DNA of 64,000 nt from Gordonia aichiensis NBRC 108223. GTDB taxonomy: Bacteria; Actinomycetota; Actinomycetes; Mycobacteriales; Mycobacteriaceae. Positions 49,721-58,826 of the stretch are shown piece by piece (within the stretch, counting starts at the first letter, position 1; each line of letters begins with the position of its first letter). The DNA is taken from the NCBI RefSeq assembly GCF_000332975.1, contig NZ_BANR01000003.1, positions 558,001-622,000 of the forward strand, in the 5' to 3' direction. The translations under genes were made by a program, and so were the position numbers. The notes below the pieces were generated by a model. It worked only from the letters and a program-made list of their open reading frames with translations. It made no database searches and was not told where the DNA came from.

Positions 49721-49805
49721 GGACGACAAGCTACCCCTGTCGCCGTGGCCTGACGATCTCGATTCTGCGTCCGGTCTCACGACCTACATCGGGCTACTGT
49801 GAAGA

Positions 49806-50867
49806 ATGCGCTCACTGATCCCGCTCACCGCGCCGGTGGCGCCCGTGGAGGCGCTCACGCGGATCGCGTGGCTCCTCGAGCGGGACAGACAGAGCACCTA
49901 CCGTGTCGAGGCCTTTCGTCGGGCAGCGGCTGCGGTCGCCGAAGTCGGCGATGACGAGATCCGACGCCGCGCGCAGTCGGGGTCGCTGACCGCGCTGGCG
50001 GGCATCGGCAAGACCACAGCGGCGGTCATAGACGATGCCGCTGCCGGCAGGCTGCCGGACTATCTCGACCGTCTGCAGACGGAAGCAAAGCCCATGAACG
50101 GCTCCGACGATCCGCTCTACGCCGCGGTACGCGGCGATCTCCATGCCCACACCACGTGGAGCGACGGAGGCGCATCCATCGACGAGATGGCTTCGGCTGC
50201 ACAGGCTCTCGGCCAGGACTGGCTGGCGATCACCGACCACTCGCCCCGCCTCACGGTCGCGAACGGACTTTCGGCGCAACGCCTCGATGAGCAGCTCGGT
50301 GTGATTGACGAAGTCAACGCGCGCGGCGACTCCGACATCACGCTGCTGACCGGGATCGAGGTCGACATCCTCGACGACGGTGCGCTCGACCAGTCTCCGG
50401 AGATGCTCGACCGCCTCGACGTCGTGACGGCCTCGGTGCATTCGAAGCTCAGAATGGACGCGGGCCCGATGACACGTCGGATGGTGACCGCAGTCGAGCA
50501 TCCGCGGGTGCGCGTCCTCGGGCACTGCACCGGACGGCTGATCACCGGAGGACGTGGTAAGCGACCACAGTCGACATTCGATGCGCACGAGGTGTTCTCC
50601 GCCTGTCGTGACACCGGAACCGCGGTCGAGATCAATTCACGCCCCGAACGCGCCGACCCGCCTGACGATCTACTCGCGCTGGCGCGGGATCTCGGCTGCC
50701 TTTTCGCCATCGACTCCGATGCGCATGCGCCGGGGCAACTCGAGTTCAAGGCACTGGGTGCGCAGCGTGCCGAGGCGATGGGGATCGGGCAGGACAGAAT
50801 CGTGACCACCTGGCCGGTGCAACGCCTGCGGGAGTGGCTCGCAGACCCTCAGACCGCCTCGTCGTGA
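49806..50867 (+). CDS. PHP-domain phosphoesterase with PolX-like N-terminus
   Basis: 353 residues from ATG 49806, with TACTGT 5 bp upstream. The N-terminal helical HhH segment (ALTRIAWLLERDRQSTYRVE, then LTALAGIGKTTAAVIDDAAA) matches the 8-kDa domain of family X polymerases. The PHP domain has DLHAHTTWSDGG, ITDHS, GIEVDIL, SVHSK, LGHCTG and DSDAH, which supply all metal ligands. No polymerase palm lies between them. It probably has metal-dependent phosphoesterase or nuclease activity. Its end overlaps the convergent MFS gene by 19 bp. Confidence 0.88.
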   Translation: MRSLIPLTAPVAPVEALTRIAWLLERDRQSTYRVEAFRRAAAAVAEVGDDEIRRRAQSGSLTALAGIGKTTAAVIDDAAAGRLPDYLDRLQTEAKPMNGSDDPLYAAVRGDLHAHTTWSDGGASIDEMASAAQALGQDWLAITDHSPRLTVANGLSAQRLDEQLGVIDEVNARGDSDITLLTGIEVDILDDGALDQSPEMLDRLDVVTASVHSKLRMDAGPMTRRMVTAVEHPRVRVLGHCTGRLITGGRGKRPQSTFDAHEVFSACRDTGTAVEINSRPERADPPDDLLALARDLGCLFAIDSDAHAPGQLEFKALGAQRAEAMGIGQDRIVTTWPVQRLREWLADPQTASS

Positions 50868-52177
50868 ACACCGCCACGCGCGCGCCCAGCCGCCACGAAC
50901 GCGGCAACGGAGATCACTGCGCAACAAGCCATCACGATGGCGAGCGGGCCCGCGGTGTCGGAACCCCGGATGCTCACCAGAGGTGACACCAGGGCGCCGA
51001 GCCCGAATTGCAATGCGCCCAGCACCGCCGACGCCGCACCGGCAGCTGATCCCACATGGCTCATCGCCAGGCCGGTTGCGGTGCCGAACACCAGTCCGAG
51101 GCTGCTCACGCACACGAACAGGGGCACCGCGAGCCAACCCGTTGGCGCGCCGGTGGCGACCAGGACGCCGAAAGTGGCTGTCGCCGCACACATCACAGTC
51201 AGCCCTGCGGCCACGATCCCGCGCAGCGAGCGTGTCGACGACAGCCTTGCGGCGAGTCCACTGACCGCCATCAGCCCAAGTGCGTTGATTCCGAACATCA
51301 GCCCGTATACGCCGGAACTGAGCCCCATCATGTCCTGGTAGACGAACGGCGACGCCGAGATGTAGGACATCATGACCGCGAAGGCGAACGCGAATGCGGC
51401 GCTGTAACCGAGGAATCCGACGTCGAGCAACTCCGAGAAGCCGTTGCGAGGAGTGGAGTTTCGCGCGCTGTGTCGTCTCGAGCGCGGAAGGGTCTCGCGG
51501 ATCACCGTCAGCGCCGACACCAGCATCAGCACCGAGATCGCGAGCACCACACCGAGGACGCCTCGCCAGCCCAGCGGGGACACCAGGACACCGCCGAGAA
51601 GAGGGGCCACCACCGGCGCGACGCCGCCGACGATCATCATCAGGCTGAAGGCGCGCGCGGCCTGACGGCCCTCCGAGAGGTCGGAGATGATCGCCCGGCC
51701 GATCACCATGCCCGCCGCGCCGCCGAGTCCCTGAGCGAACCGCGCGGCGACGAGCACACCGATCGACGGTGCGAGGACGGCGACGATGCCTGCGACCACG
51801 CACAGCGTGGCGCCTGCGATCAGCGGACCGCGTCGCCCGAATCGATCCGACATCGGCCCGAAGACGAGCTGCCCGAGCGTGATGCCGATCAGGAACGCTG
51901 TCAGCGAGAGCTGAACGGCCGTCGCCGACGTCTGCAACTCCTCGGTCATCTGCGGGAAAGCAGGCAGGTAGAGGTCAGTGGCGAAAGGCGCCACCGCCGA
52001 CAGCAACGCGAGCACCACGAGCAGCAGTCCGCCGACGCCGGGCTTGCCGGTCGATGGTGCAGACGCGGATTGGTCTTCGCTCTCCGGCTGCGAAACAGAG
52101 GGGGATGGGGTGCGACCGTGTGCTTCGGTCGGCTGCGTGCCACCGTCGGCGCGAGGGGAGGACGACATACTGGTCAT
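50849..52177 (-). CDS. Bcr/CflA-family MFS multidrug exporter
   Basis: 442 residues with a 40-residue hydrophilic N-terminus and twelve membrane helices. Family signatures: DLYLPAFPQMTEELQTSATA (helix 1 loop), GQLVFGPMSDRFGRRGPLIA (motif A), RFAQGLGGAAGMVIGRAIIS and SPFVYQDMMGLSSGVYGLMF. It exports drugs such as bicyclomycin or sulfonamide-like compounds, or cysteine; the substrate is unassigned. Confidence 0.92.
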   Translation of the reverse strand: MTSMSSSPRADGGTQPTEAHGRTPSPSVSQPESEDQSASAPSTGKPGVGGLLLVVLALLSAVAPFATDLYLPAFPQMTEELQTSATAVQLSLTAFLIGITLGQLVFGPMSDRFGRRGPLIAGATLCVVAGIVAVLAPSIGVLVAARFAQGLGGAAGMVIGRAIISDLSEGRQAARAFSLMMIVGGVAPVVAPLLGGVLVSPLGWRGVLGVVLAISVLMLVSALTVIRETLPRSRRHSARNSTPRNGFSELLDVGFLGYSAAFAFAFAVMMSYISASPFVYQDMMGLSSGVYGLMFGINALGLMAVSGLAARLSSTRSLRGIVAAGLTVMCAATATFGVLVATGAPTGWLAVPLFVCVSSLGLVFGTATGLAMSHVGSAAGAASAVLGALQFGLGALVSPLVSIRGSDTAGPLAIVMACCAVISVAAFVAAGRARGGVHDEAV

Positions 52178-52322
52178 CGAATCACGCCCCGCGCCGACCG
52201 GGGATTGCGCCCTCTACAGCGGGTTGCGCTCTCGACTGGCGCGAGTGCTCTGACCGCGTAAGGGTGGACCCTGAGAACAGAGCAACCGGGCGACGTAGGT
52301 CGTCGAGAGCAGGGAGTCGCGG

Positions 52323-52775
52323 GTGAACGCACCGATCATGTCCAAATCCGATGCCGCTGAGCTGATCGTCGCCGCGCGAATCCGTGCAGGCCTGACGTGG
52401 GCCGAGATCGCAGACCGTATCGAGGCGCCGCTGGTGTGGACCGTCGCGGCCCTACTCGGAAAGCATCCGGTGCCCGCAGAGAAGGCCGAGATCGTCTGCG
52501 AACTGCTCGGGCTCGGCGAAGGCGTCGCCGAGAGTCTGCGTCTGCAGCCTGCCCGTACCCGAGATGATGAACTGGTTACCGATCCGACGATCTACCGATT
52601 CTACGAGGCACTCGCGGTCTACGGCCCTGCGCTCAAAGAGCTCATCCACGAGGAGTTCGGCGACGGCATCATGAGCGCGATCAACTTCAAGGTCGACATC
52701 GCCAGGCGGCCCGACCCCGACGGCGATCGCGTGGTGGTCACCTTCGACGGGAAGTTCCTCGATTACCGGTGGTGA
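52323..52775 (+). CDS. cynS: Cyanate hydratase (cyanase)
   Basis: 150 residues from GTG 52323; ATG 52338 is in frame. The N-terminal HTH-like domain (AARIRAGLTWAEIADRIEAP) precedes the catalytic domain with YRFYEALAVYGPALKELIHE and FGDGIMSAINFKVDIAR, which contain the Arg, Glu and Ser of the active site. It combines cyanate with bicarbonate to give ammonia and CO2 and works as a decamer. No carbonic anhydrase or cyanate transporter is adjacent. Confidence 0.96.
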   Translation: MNAPIMSKSDAAELIVAARIRAGLTWAEIADRIEAPLVWTVAALLGKHPVPAEKAEIVCELLGLGEGVAESLRLQPARTRDDELVTDPTIYRFYEALAVYGPALKELIHEEFGDGIMSAINFKVDIARRPDPDGDRVVVTFDGKFLDYRW

Positions 52776-52910
52776 GCGACTGACCGACGATGCCGATCGG
52801 CAGGCGGCCGCCATCTCACCGGCGGGGAGCGGCATCGCCGGTAGCATTTCGTCGGGTGTGTCCGGCGATGGAGGCGGTGTGGCGATGGGTGCGCTGACAG
52901 GTGATGTCGG

Positions 52911-53561
52911 ATGATCGGCGGAGTCCGGCGCCAGCTCGCGCGCGGGGCAGCACTGGTCTCGAGCTATCTGCGCCCGTATTCGTCCGCCCACGGCGTCGAC
53001 GACTGTGAAGACGAGTACCGCCACGGCGAATGGGACTACCTCGCCAACGAGCAGGAGACCCCTCGATTCCACGTGGTCGCCGGCTACTGCCTTCGGACCA
53101 CGTCCGCACCGCGTGTGCTCGAACTCGGCTGTGGCGAGGGCCTGTTGGCGCAGCGCCTGTCGCCCGCGCACTACGCCCGCTTCGTGGGGGTCGACGCCGC
53201 GCCGAGCGCTGTCGAACGTGCGACGGCCTGCGGACTGGAACGTGCGACCTTCGTGACCGCCGACGCCACCACGTTCGATCCCGGTGACCTCGATCCGACT
53301 GCTTCCACCCCCGCGTTCGACGCGATCGTGTTCTCCGAGATGCTCTACTACCTGCCCGACCCGCTGGGCACCGTGCGCCGCTACGAGCAACAGTGGTTGG
53401 CGCCGGGCGGCGAACTCATCGTCTCCCATTTCAAGTCGATCGATCTGCCGCAGGCACGGCAGGTCTGGAAGCTCCTGCACTCCGCCTACGACACCCGCCT
53501 GCGCACCACGCTCAGTACGGGCAACCTGACCTGGACGATCGAGGCGTTGGCGCCGCGCTGA
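52911..53561 (+). CDS. SAM-dependent methyltransferase, NodS-like
   Basis: 216 residues from ATG 52911. The Rossmann core has VLELGCGEGLLAQRLSPAHY (SAM motif I), FVGVDAAPSAVERA (motif II), TFVTADATTFDP and FDAIVFSEMLYYLPDP. This matches the NodS/class I methyltransferase group. The N-terminal region carries DDCEDEYRHGEWDYLANEQE, a substrate-side feature of this subgroup. The acceptor is unknown, and it is not part of an obvious operon. Confidence 0.87.
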   Translation: MIGGVRRQLARGAALVSSYLRPYSSAHGVDDCEDEYRHGEWDYLANEQETPRFHVVAGYCLRTTSAPRVLELGCGEGLLAQRLSPAHYARFVGVDAAPSAVERATACGLERATFVTADATTFDPGDLDPTASTPAFDAIVFSEMLYYLPDPLGTVRRYEQQWLAPGGELIVSHFKSIDLPQARQVWKLLHSAYDTRLRTTLSTGNLTWTIEALAPR

Positions 53562-53656
53562 ACCGGTCTGCGCTCGGGTTGGTGGCGAAGAAGCGGTCGC
53601 GTCGCCACACTGGAGTTCAGTCCGGTGCTCACCGGATATCCGCAGGGAGGTAGACG

Positions 53657-54097
53657 ATGGCAGGCAACAATCCATTCGGCATGGATCCGGAGGATTTCGA
53701 TCGGTTCGCTCGAGAGGCCGGGGACGGTCTGCGCGACATGGTCGGGAAGTTCCTCGGTTCTCCCTCCGGCGGTGTTGCATGGTCGTCGGTATTCGAGCAG
53801 ACCGGTCGCCGCGCTGCTCCCGAACCGGAGACCACCGGTGACACCGGTTCGGGTGTCTGGGCGGTGTTCGTCACCGATTCCGACGGCGGTGCCCGCGTGG
53901 AGCAGGTATTCGCGACCGAACTCGACGCGCTACGTGCCAATCAACGCAACACCGATCCGGCCCGCCGAGTGCGCTTCCTGCCCTACGGCATCGCGGTCAG
54001 CGCACTCGACGTCGAGATGCCCGCCCGCGACGAACACAACTCCGGTGATGTGACAGGCAACTCCGACGGCGACAGCACCGGTGGCCCCACGGCGTAA
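53657..54097 (+). CDS. Hypothetical protein
   Basis: 146 residues from ATG 53657 behind GGGAGG. It begins GNNPFGMDPEDFDRFAREAG, has a central beta-rich part (VWAVFVTDSDGGARVEQVFA, then RVRFLPYGIAVSALDVEM) and an acidic Gly/Asp-rich tail. It has no signal peptide or membrane segment. I do not recognise a family. It stands alone, convergent with the ABC ATPase gene. Confidence 0.6.
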   Translation: MAGNNPFGMDPEDFDRFAREAGDGLRDMVGKFLGSPSGGVAWSSVFEQTGRRAAPEPETTGDTGSGVWAVFVTDSDGGARVEQVFATELDALRANQRNTDPARRVRFLPYGIAVSALDVEMPARDEHNSGDVTGNSDGDSTGGPTA

Positions 54098-54112
54098 CCG
54101 GCACCCGCTACG

Positions 54113-54961
54113 TCAGGCGACTTTCGCTGCACCCGCGCCCACGCGCTGCTGCGTGGCGATCTCGTCGTCAGAGAGCGCGCGCAGCTTTCCGTCGACCATC
54201 TCGCAGACCGCATCCATCCGATGCAGATGGGATGGGTCGTGGGTGACCAGAATCGTCGCCGCATTCTGCGTGCGCGACATCCTGATCAGCAGGTCGATGA
54301 TCTCGCTGCCGCGTTGCTGATCGAGCGCACTCGTCGGTTCATCGACGAGCAGCAGAGCCGGGTCGTTCATCAGGCTGCGCGCGATGTTCACCCGCTGGCG
54401 CTGCCCGCCGGAGAGCTGACCGGGCAGCTTGTGCATGTGCGCGGCGAGGCCCACCTGGTCGAGTAGTACGCGGGCGCGGTCGTGGACCGCGCGGCGACGT
54501 CGGCCACCGACAATGATGCGTTGGCCGAGGTGCGCGGTCACCTCGAGCTGTTCGATAGCCGTCAGCGAACCGACGAGATTCGACTGTTGGAAGACGAATC
54601 CGAGGTGGTCACGGCGCATCCGCGCGGACTGCTTGCGCGACAGCGCACTCAGCTCGACAACCTTCCCGGGCGTGCCGCCCGACCCGACAGCCCCGGACTC
54701 GAGAGTGCTGCCACGCTCGGCGTCCGGTGCCGTGGCGATCAAGACGCGTCCGGAATCGGGTCGGATGAGTCCGCCGGCGACCGCGAGCAGACTCGACTTT
54801 CCCGAGCCGGAAGGACCGGTCACCGCGACGATCTCGCCGGGCGCCACTGCCAATGCGACGTCGTCGAGCGCTGTCACACGCCCGCCGCCATCGGGAAAGG
54901 TGAGCGTGACCGCCGACATCTCAAGAGCGGGAGTGGATTTCGGTGAAGTAGTTGTGGTCAT
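54113..54961 (-). CDS. ABC transporter ATP-binding protein (MacB/LolD-like)
   Basis: 282 residues from ATG 54961 behind GGGAGG. Walker A GPSGSGKSS, Q-loop FVFQQSNLVG, signature LSGGQRQRVNIARSL and Walker B LLLVDEPTSALD are all present, with a His switch in LVTHDPS. An insert of about 25 residues (TAPDAERGSTLESGAVGSGG) follows Walker A. It overlaps the permease gene by 4 bp and energises it. The divergent kinase-regulator pair suggests stress- or antibiotic-induced expression. Confidence 0.94.
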   Translation of the reverse strand: MTTTTSPKSTPALEMSAVTLTFPDGGGRVTALDDVALAVAPGEIVAVTGPSGSGKSSLLAVAGGLIRPDSGRVLIATAPDAERGSTLESGAVGSGGTPGKVVELSALSRKQSARMRRDHLGFVFQQSNLVGSLTAIEQLEVTAHLGQRIIVGGRRRRAVHDRARVLLDQVGLAAHMHKLPGQLSGGQRQRVNIARSLMNDPALLLVDEPTSALDQQRGSEIIDLLIRMSRTQNAATILVTHDPSHLHRMDAVCEMVDGKLRALSDDEIATQQRVGAGAAKVA

Positions 54962-55899
54962 CGTGCGCCTCCCAGCGCGGTGAGTGGATCGGTGGTGACG
55001 AGGAATCGGAGTGCCAACGCTGCGCCGACGAGGCCGAGTGCGATGATCGCGACGACGAGCACGACCGCGGCCTGGCCCAGGGCATCGCGGACGAGTGAGC
55101 CTGTGGAGGCGCCCAGCGCCTTGAGGACTGCGATGTCGGGAACGCGCTGCACCGTCCACACGGTGAAGAACGCGCCGATCACCAACGCCGAGATGACGAA
55201 CAGCAGGACGGTCATCAAGGTCAGCGAGCTGTTCTCCGCCTTATACGACGCCAACGCAGACAGCGAATCGGCGGAACTGGTGACGGTCGTCTGGGTGCTT
55301 CTCGCCACCGACGTGGTGTCGGCGTCGCCGGACGCAGTGAAGGTCGCGACCGTCGCGGCGCCGGAGTGCGGCGAGAGCGACTGCCAATCACCGAGCGAGA
55401 GATAGACGACGGGGCTGTGGGCATACCAGTCGTCGCCGACCACCCGCGTCACGGTGAAGCGTTGACCGCCGAGTTCGACGACCGAGCCCGCACTCGCGTG
55501 CAGGTCGTCGGCGACCGGGGCGCTCAGCTCGACGTGACCCGAGCCAGGAGCGTCGCGATCGGTGCCGATGAGTGCCACCGGCAGAGGCGCGTCCGGCTGA
55601 GTGGACGTCGAGATCCGTGACCTCGAGATCCCCACGGCGACGGTACTCGGCTCGGCGGATCGCCATGCGTCGAGTTGTGCTGCGGTGAGCGATGATTCGT
55701 CGAACGACGGTGATGTGCCGGTGTCGGCGAACACCACAGACGAGCCCGGCAGGGCCTGCACGGCGGAGACATTCTGGTGCTTGAGGCCCGCGGTGAGTCC
55801 GCTGAGGAAGGTGACGAGCACCGCCACGAGCACGACGACGAGCGCGATGAGCGCGAAACGTCCACGAGCGCGACGCAGATCGCGAAGCGCGACATACAT
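54958..55899 (-). CDS. FtsX/MacB-type ABC transporter permease
   Basis: 313 residues from ATG 55899 behind AAAGGA. One N-terminal helix (FALIALVVVLVAVLVTFLSG) is followed by an extracytoplasmic MacB-like domain of about 190 residues, then three helices (LTLMTVLLFVISALVIGAFF, ALGQAAVVLVVAIIALGLVG and the last one). This half-size design pairs with the ATPase. It likely exports lipids, peptides or antibiotics or releases lipoproteins; the substrate is unknown. Confidence 0.9.
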   Translation of the reverse strand: MYVALRDLRRARGRFALIALVVVLVAVLVTFLSGLTAGLKHQNVSAVQALPGSSVVFADTGTSPSFDESSLTAAQLDAWRSAEPSTVAVGISRSRISTSTQPDAPLPVALIGTDRDAPGSGHVELSAPVADDLHASAGSVVELGGQRFTVTRVVGDDWYAHSPVVYLSLGDWQSLSPHSGAATVATFTASGDADTTSVARSTQTTVTSSADSLSALASYKAENSSLTLMTVLLFVISALVIGAFFTVWTVQRVPDIAVLKALGASTGSLVRDALGQAAVVLVVAIIALGLVGAALALRFLVTTDPLTALGGAR

Positions 55900-56093
55900 C
55901 GGGAGTCCTTTCTGCTGCGCCGCGGCGAGCACGCCCGGTCGCAGATGTCGATATCGGATGTATCTCTATGCTCGGCCGGGAACCCTCGTGCGCGCGTCGC
56001 CCGAGAAGGTGCCGCCCCGTCCACCCTTCCGACGTCGTGATCTCACACTTTCGATGGATGCCGACGCCACGTCCGGGGTTATCGTTGGGTGAC

Positions 56094-57299
56094 ATGCACA
56101 CGTCGCCGCTCACTCCCGTCGTCGCAGGACTGCGCTGGGGTCTGCACCTGCTGGCCGTCGCGTTGACCGCGGTGGTGATGGCGCGGGCACTGATCGCGAC
56201 CCCCGCCGACATCGCGGCGGCGGTTGTGGCAGCGGTGTGGCTCGCGGTCTACTTCGCCGGCGGACTCGCGCTCGGCGATCGGCGGCGTGCACTGGTGTGG
56301 TTGACGGTCCTGACCACGGTGTGGCTGGCGGAATTGGCGCTGACCCCCGAAGCCACCTACCTCGTGTTCGTGCTGTTCTTCCTCTACCTGCATCTGCTCG
56401 GCAGGCGTAGGGGGTCGGTGGCTGTGGTGCTCGCGACGGCTGTCGCGGTGATCGGGTACGCGGCGCACAGCGGGTGGTCGGCGGCGGCGGTGATCGGGCC
56501 GATTCTGGGTGCCGGGGTGGCCGTGGTGATCTCGGCGGGCTACGCGCAACTGTTCGCCGAGGCCGCGCAGCGCGAACGTCTGATCGACGAATTGGTCACG
56601 GCGCGGGCTGATCTCGACGAGCAGCAACAGGCGGTGGGGCGGGCTGCCGAACGGGAACGTCTCGCGGCCGAGATCCATGACACCGTGGCGCAGAGCCTGT
56701 CGAGTATCCAGCTGCTGCTGCATGCGGCCGAGCAGGCGACTGGCGAACGCGCGCAGGCGTCGATCGCGTTGGCGCGCACCGCGGCTGCCGAGGCTCTCAC
56801 AGAGACCCGACGTCTCATCGCGGAACTGTCACCGGCGCCATTGGACGGGTCGTCACTGGCCGATGCACTGCGTCGGGTGGCGGCGGACGCCTCCGGACAC
56901 GGAATCGACACCAGCGTGGTGATCGACGGTGACGTTGAACCGCTCGCCATGCCGACCGAGGCCGCGCTGGTCCGCATCGCACAGGGGGCGGTGTCCAACG
57001 TGGTGCGTCACTCGCAGGCGACGACGCTGCACCTGACCCTGACCTACACCGACGACGACGTGCACCTCGACATCGTGGACGACGGAACGGGTTTCGCCCC
57101 CGACGCGTCGGAAGGCTACGGGCTCACCACGATTCGACGTCGTGTCGCCGATCTCGGGGGTATCGCCGACGTCTCGTCCGACGCAGGTGGTACCACCGTA
57201 GCGGTGTCGTTCCCCCTCGCTCGCGGGTCCACCGATGAATCCCGCACCGGAGCCACGGATGTGACAGCTGCGCACATGAGTATGAGGGAGGGGCGCTGA
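56094..57299 (+). CDS. NarL-type sensor histidine kinase
   Basis: 401 residues from ATG 56094; TATCGT lies 8 bp upstream. Five or six membrane helices occupy residues 10-150 with no large extracellular domain. They are followed by a coiled coil (LIDELVTARADLDEQQQAVG) and the HisKA_3 box RERLAAEIHDTVAQSLSSIQ, with the phosphorylated His. The HATPase_c domain has VSNVVRHSQATTLHL, DDGTGFAP and GYGLTTIRRR. The membrane-only sensor fits an intramembrane or transporter-linked signal; the response regulator overlaps its stop. Confidence 0.92.
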   Translation: MHTSPLTPVVAGLRWGLHLLAVALTAVVMARALIATPADIAAAVVAAVWLAVYFAGGLALGDRRRALVWLTVLTTVWLAELALTPEATYLVFVLFFLYLHLLGRRRGSVAVVLATAVAVIGYAAHSGWSAAAVIGPILGAGVAVVISAGYAQLFAEAAQRERLIDELVTARADLDEQQQAVGRAAERERLAAEIHDTVAQSLSSIQLLLHAAEQATGERAQASIALARTAAAEALTETRRLIAELSPAPLDGSSLADALRRVAADASGHGIDTSVVIDGDVEPLAMPTEAALVRIAQGAVSNVVRHSQATTLHLTLTYTDDDVHLDIVDDGTGFAPDASEGYGLTTIRRRVADLGGIADVSSDAGGTTVAVSFPLARGSTDESRTGATDVTAAHMSMREGR

Positions 57300-57934
57300 T
57301 GATCCGGCTGCTCCTGGCCGACGACCATCCCATCGTGCGCGCCGGATTACGAGCGTTGCTGACGAACGCCGACGACGTCGAGGTGATCGGCGAGGTCGCG
57401 ACCGCAGAAGATGCCGTCGCCTGGTGCGCCGATGCCGGCCGGACACCGCAACCCGATGTCGTACTGATGGATCTCCGCTTCGGGGAAGGGCTTTCGGGGG
57501 TCGAGGCAACACGCAGCATTCACGAATTGCCCCATGCGCCGCATGTTCTGGTCGTCACCAACTACGACACCGACGCCGACATCCTCGCCGCCATCGAGGC
57601 GGGCGCCAGCGGTTATCTCCTCAAGGACACCCCGCCCGCAGAGCTGCTCGCCGCAGTGCGCGCCGCCGCGGCGGGGGAGAGCGCACTCTCACCGACCGTG
57701 GCCACGAGGTTGCTGACCCGCGTCCGTGCAACCCCCGACACCGTGCTGACGCCACGGGAGATCGATGTCGTCGCGCAGGTGGCGACGGGACGTAGCAACC
57801 GAGAGATCGCACGAGCGTTGCACGTCAGCGAGATGACGGTGAAATCGCACCTCGTGCACATCTTCACCAAACTCGGTGTCGGTTCGAGGACCGCGGCAGT
57901 GGCGGCGGCACGTCGCCAGGGACTCGTCGACTGA
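57299..57934 (+). CDS. NarL/LuxR-family response regulator
   Basis: 211 residues from ATG 57299, which overlaps the kinase stop (TGATG). The receiver domain has LLLADDHPIVRAGLRALL with acidic pocket DD and phosphoacceptor Asp in VVLMDLRFGEG, then Lys in YLLKDTPP. A LuxR-type HTH (TPREIDVVAQVATGRSNREI, then TVKSHLVHIFTKLGVGSRTA) follows. It is expected to control the divergent ABC transporter genes. Confidence 0.95.
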   Translation: MIRLLLADDHPIVRAGLRALLTNADDVEVIGEVATAEDAVAWCADAGRTPQPDVVLMDLRFGEGLSGVEATRSIHELPHAPHVLVVTNYDTDADILAAIEAGASGYLLKDTPPAELLAAVRAAAAGESALSPTVATRLLTRVRATPDTVLTPREIDVVAQVATGRSNREIARALHVSEMTVKSHLVHIFTKLGVGSRTAAVAAARRQGLVD

Positions 57935-57939
57935 GGGTC

Positions 57940-58788
57940 TCAGCCGCGCACCAGACCGATCACCTCGGACAGTGCGTCGAGGTCGGCTGCGGACGGTTCG
58001 ATGAAGGTGAAGTAGGAGATCCCAGCCGTCTCGTGAAGGTTCGCGATGCGCTCCGCGACCTGCGCAGCGCTGCCGTGCAGGATGTTCACCGACCCGCGGA
58101 GTGCTGCGTCGTCGAGGTCGGGATTCGCCCCGCGCAGTGGCGTGACGTCGGGTTCGCGGTCGACAGCCAGATCGAACACGATCACGTTGAATTCGAGTGC
58201 GTCGACCCGGTCTCCCGCCTCGGCGCGGACATGCGCGACGCGATCGGTCAGTACCGCGTCGTTCGGGAGATTCGAGAACGCGACGATGTCGGCCTTACGC
58301 GCGGCGAGTGAGAGCACCCGATCGCCGATGCCCGCGACCATGATCGGTGGACGCGGCTGCACGAACGGGGGTGCCTGGTCGGGATCGTCAAAGGCGGAAC
58401 GCAGGTGATCGACGACCACCTCGAGGTGGTCGACCCGCTGTCCGGGGCGTCCGAAGGGGACTCCCGCTGCGTCGAATTCGTCCTTGACATAGCCGGCACC
58501 GAGTCCTATCTCGAGGCGTCCGCGGCTGAGTTGATCGACCGTGGCGAGGTCGCGGGTGAGTAGCGCGGGACGATAGAAAGGCGCGTTCAGGACGAAGTTC
58601 CCGATCCGCAGGTCCGGGGCCTCGGCGGCCGCGGCAACGAGGGCAGGCATCGGACCGATCAGGCCGAGGTGGTCGGGTACGAGGACGACGTCGGCACCGG
58701 CATCGGCGACCGCCCGCACCTGGGCACGGAACTCCTCTCCGGTGCCGGTACCCAACAGGTTCACTCCGAAACGGATATCTGGCGACAT
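57940..58788 (-). CDS. LLM-class F420-dependent oxidoreductase
   Basis: 282 residues from ATG 58788; GTG-like extensions to 58800 are possible. A TIM-barrel luciferase-like protein with FGVNLLGTGTGEEFRAQV, VVLVPDHLGL, LRIGNFVLNAPFYRPALLTR and LEIGLGAGYVKDEFDAAGVP, all typical of the MSMEG_3544/Rv-type F420 group. It reduces or oxidises an unknown substrate with F420. It stands 6 bp from the convergent response-regulator stop. Confidence 0.86.
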   Translation of the reverse strand: MSPDIRFGVNLLGTGTGEEFRAQVRAVADAGADVVLVPDHLGLIGPMPALVAAAAEAPDLRIGNFVLNAPFYRPALLTRDLATVDQLSRGRLEIGLGAGYVKDEFDAAGVPFGRPGQRVDHLEVVVDHLRSAFDDPDQAPPFVQPRPPIMVAGIGDRVLSLAARKADIVAFSNLPNDAVLTDRVAHVRAEAGDRVDALEFNVIVFDLAVDREPDVTPLRGANPDLDDAALRGSVNILHGSAAQVAERIANLHETAGISYFTFIEPSAADLDALSEVIGLVRG

Positions 58789-58826
58789 GCCCACTACCAA
58801 CCCGCCCGATGCCGTATCGATTCCGC

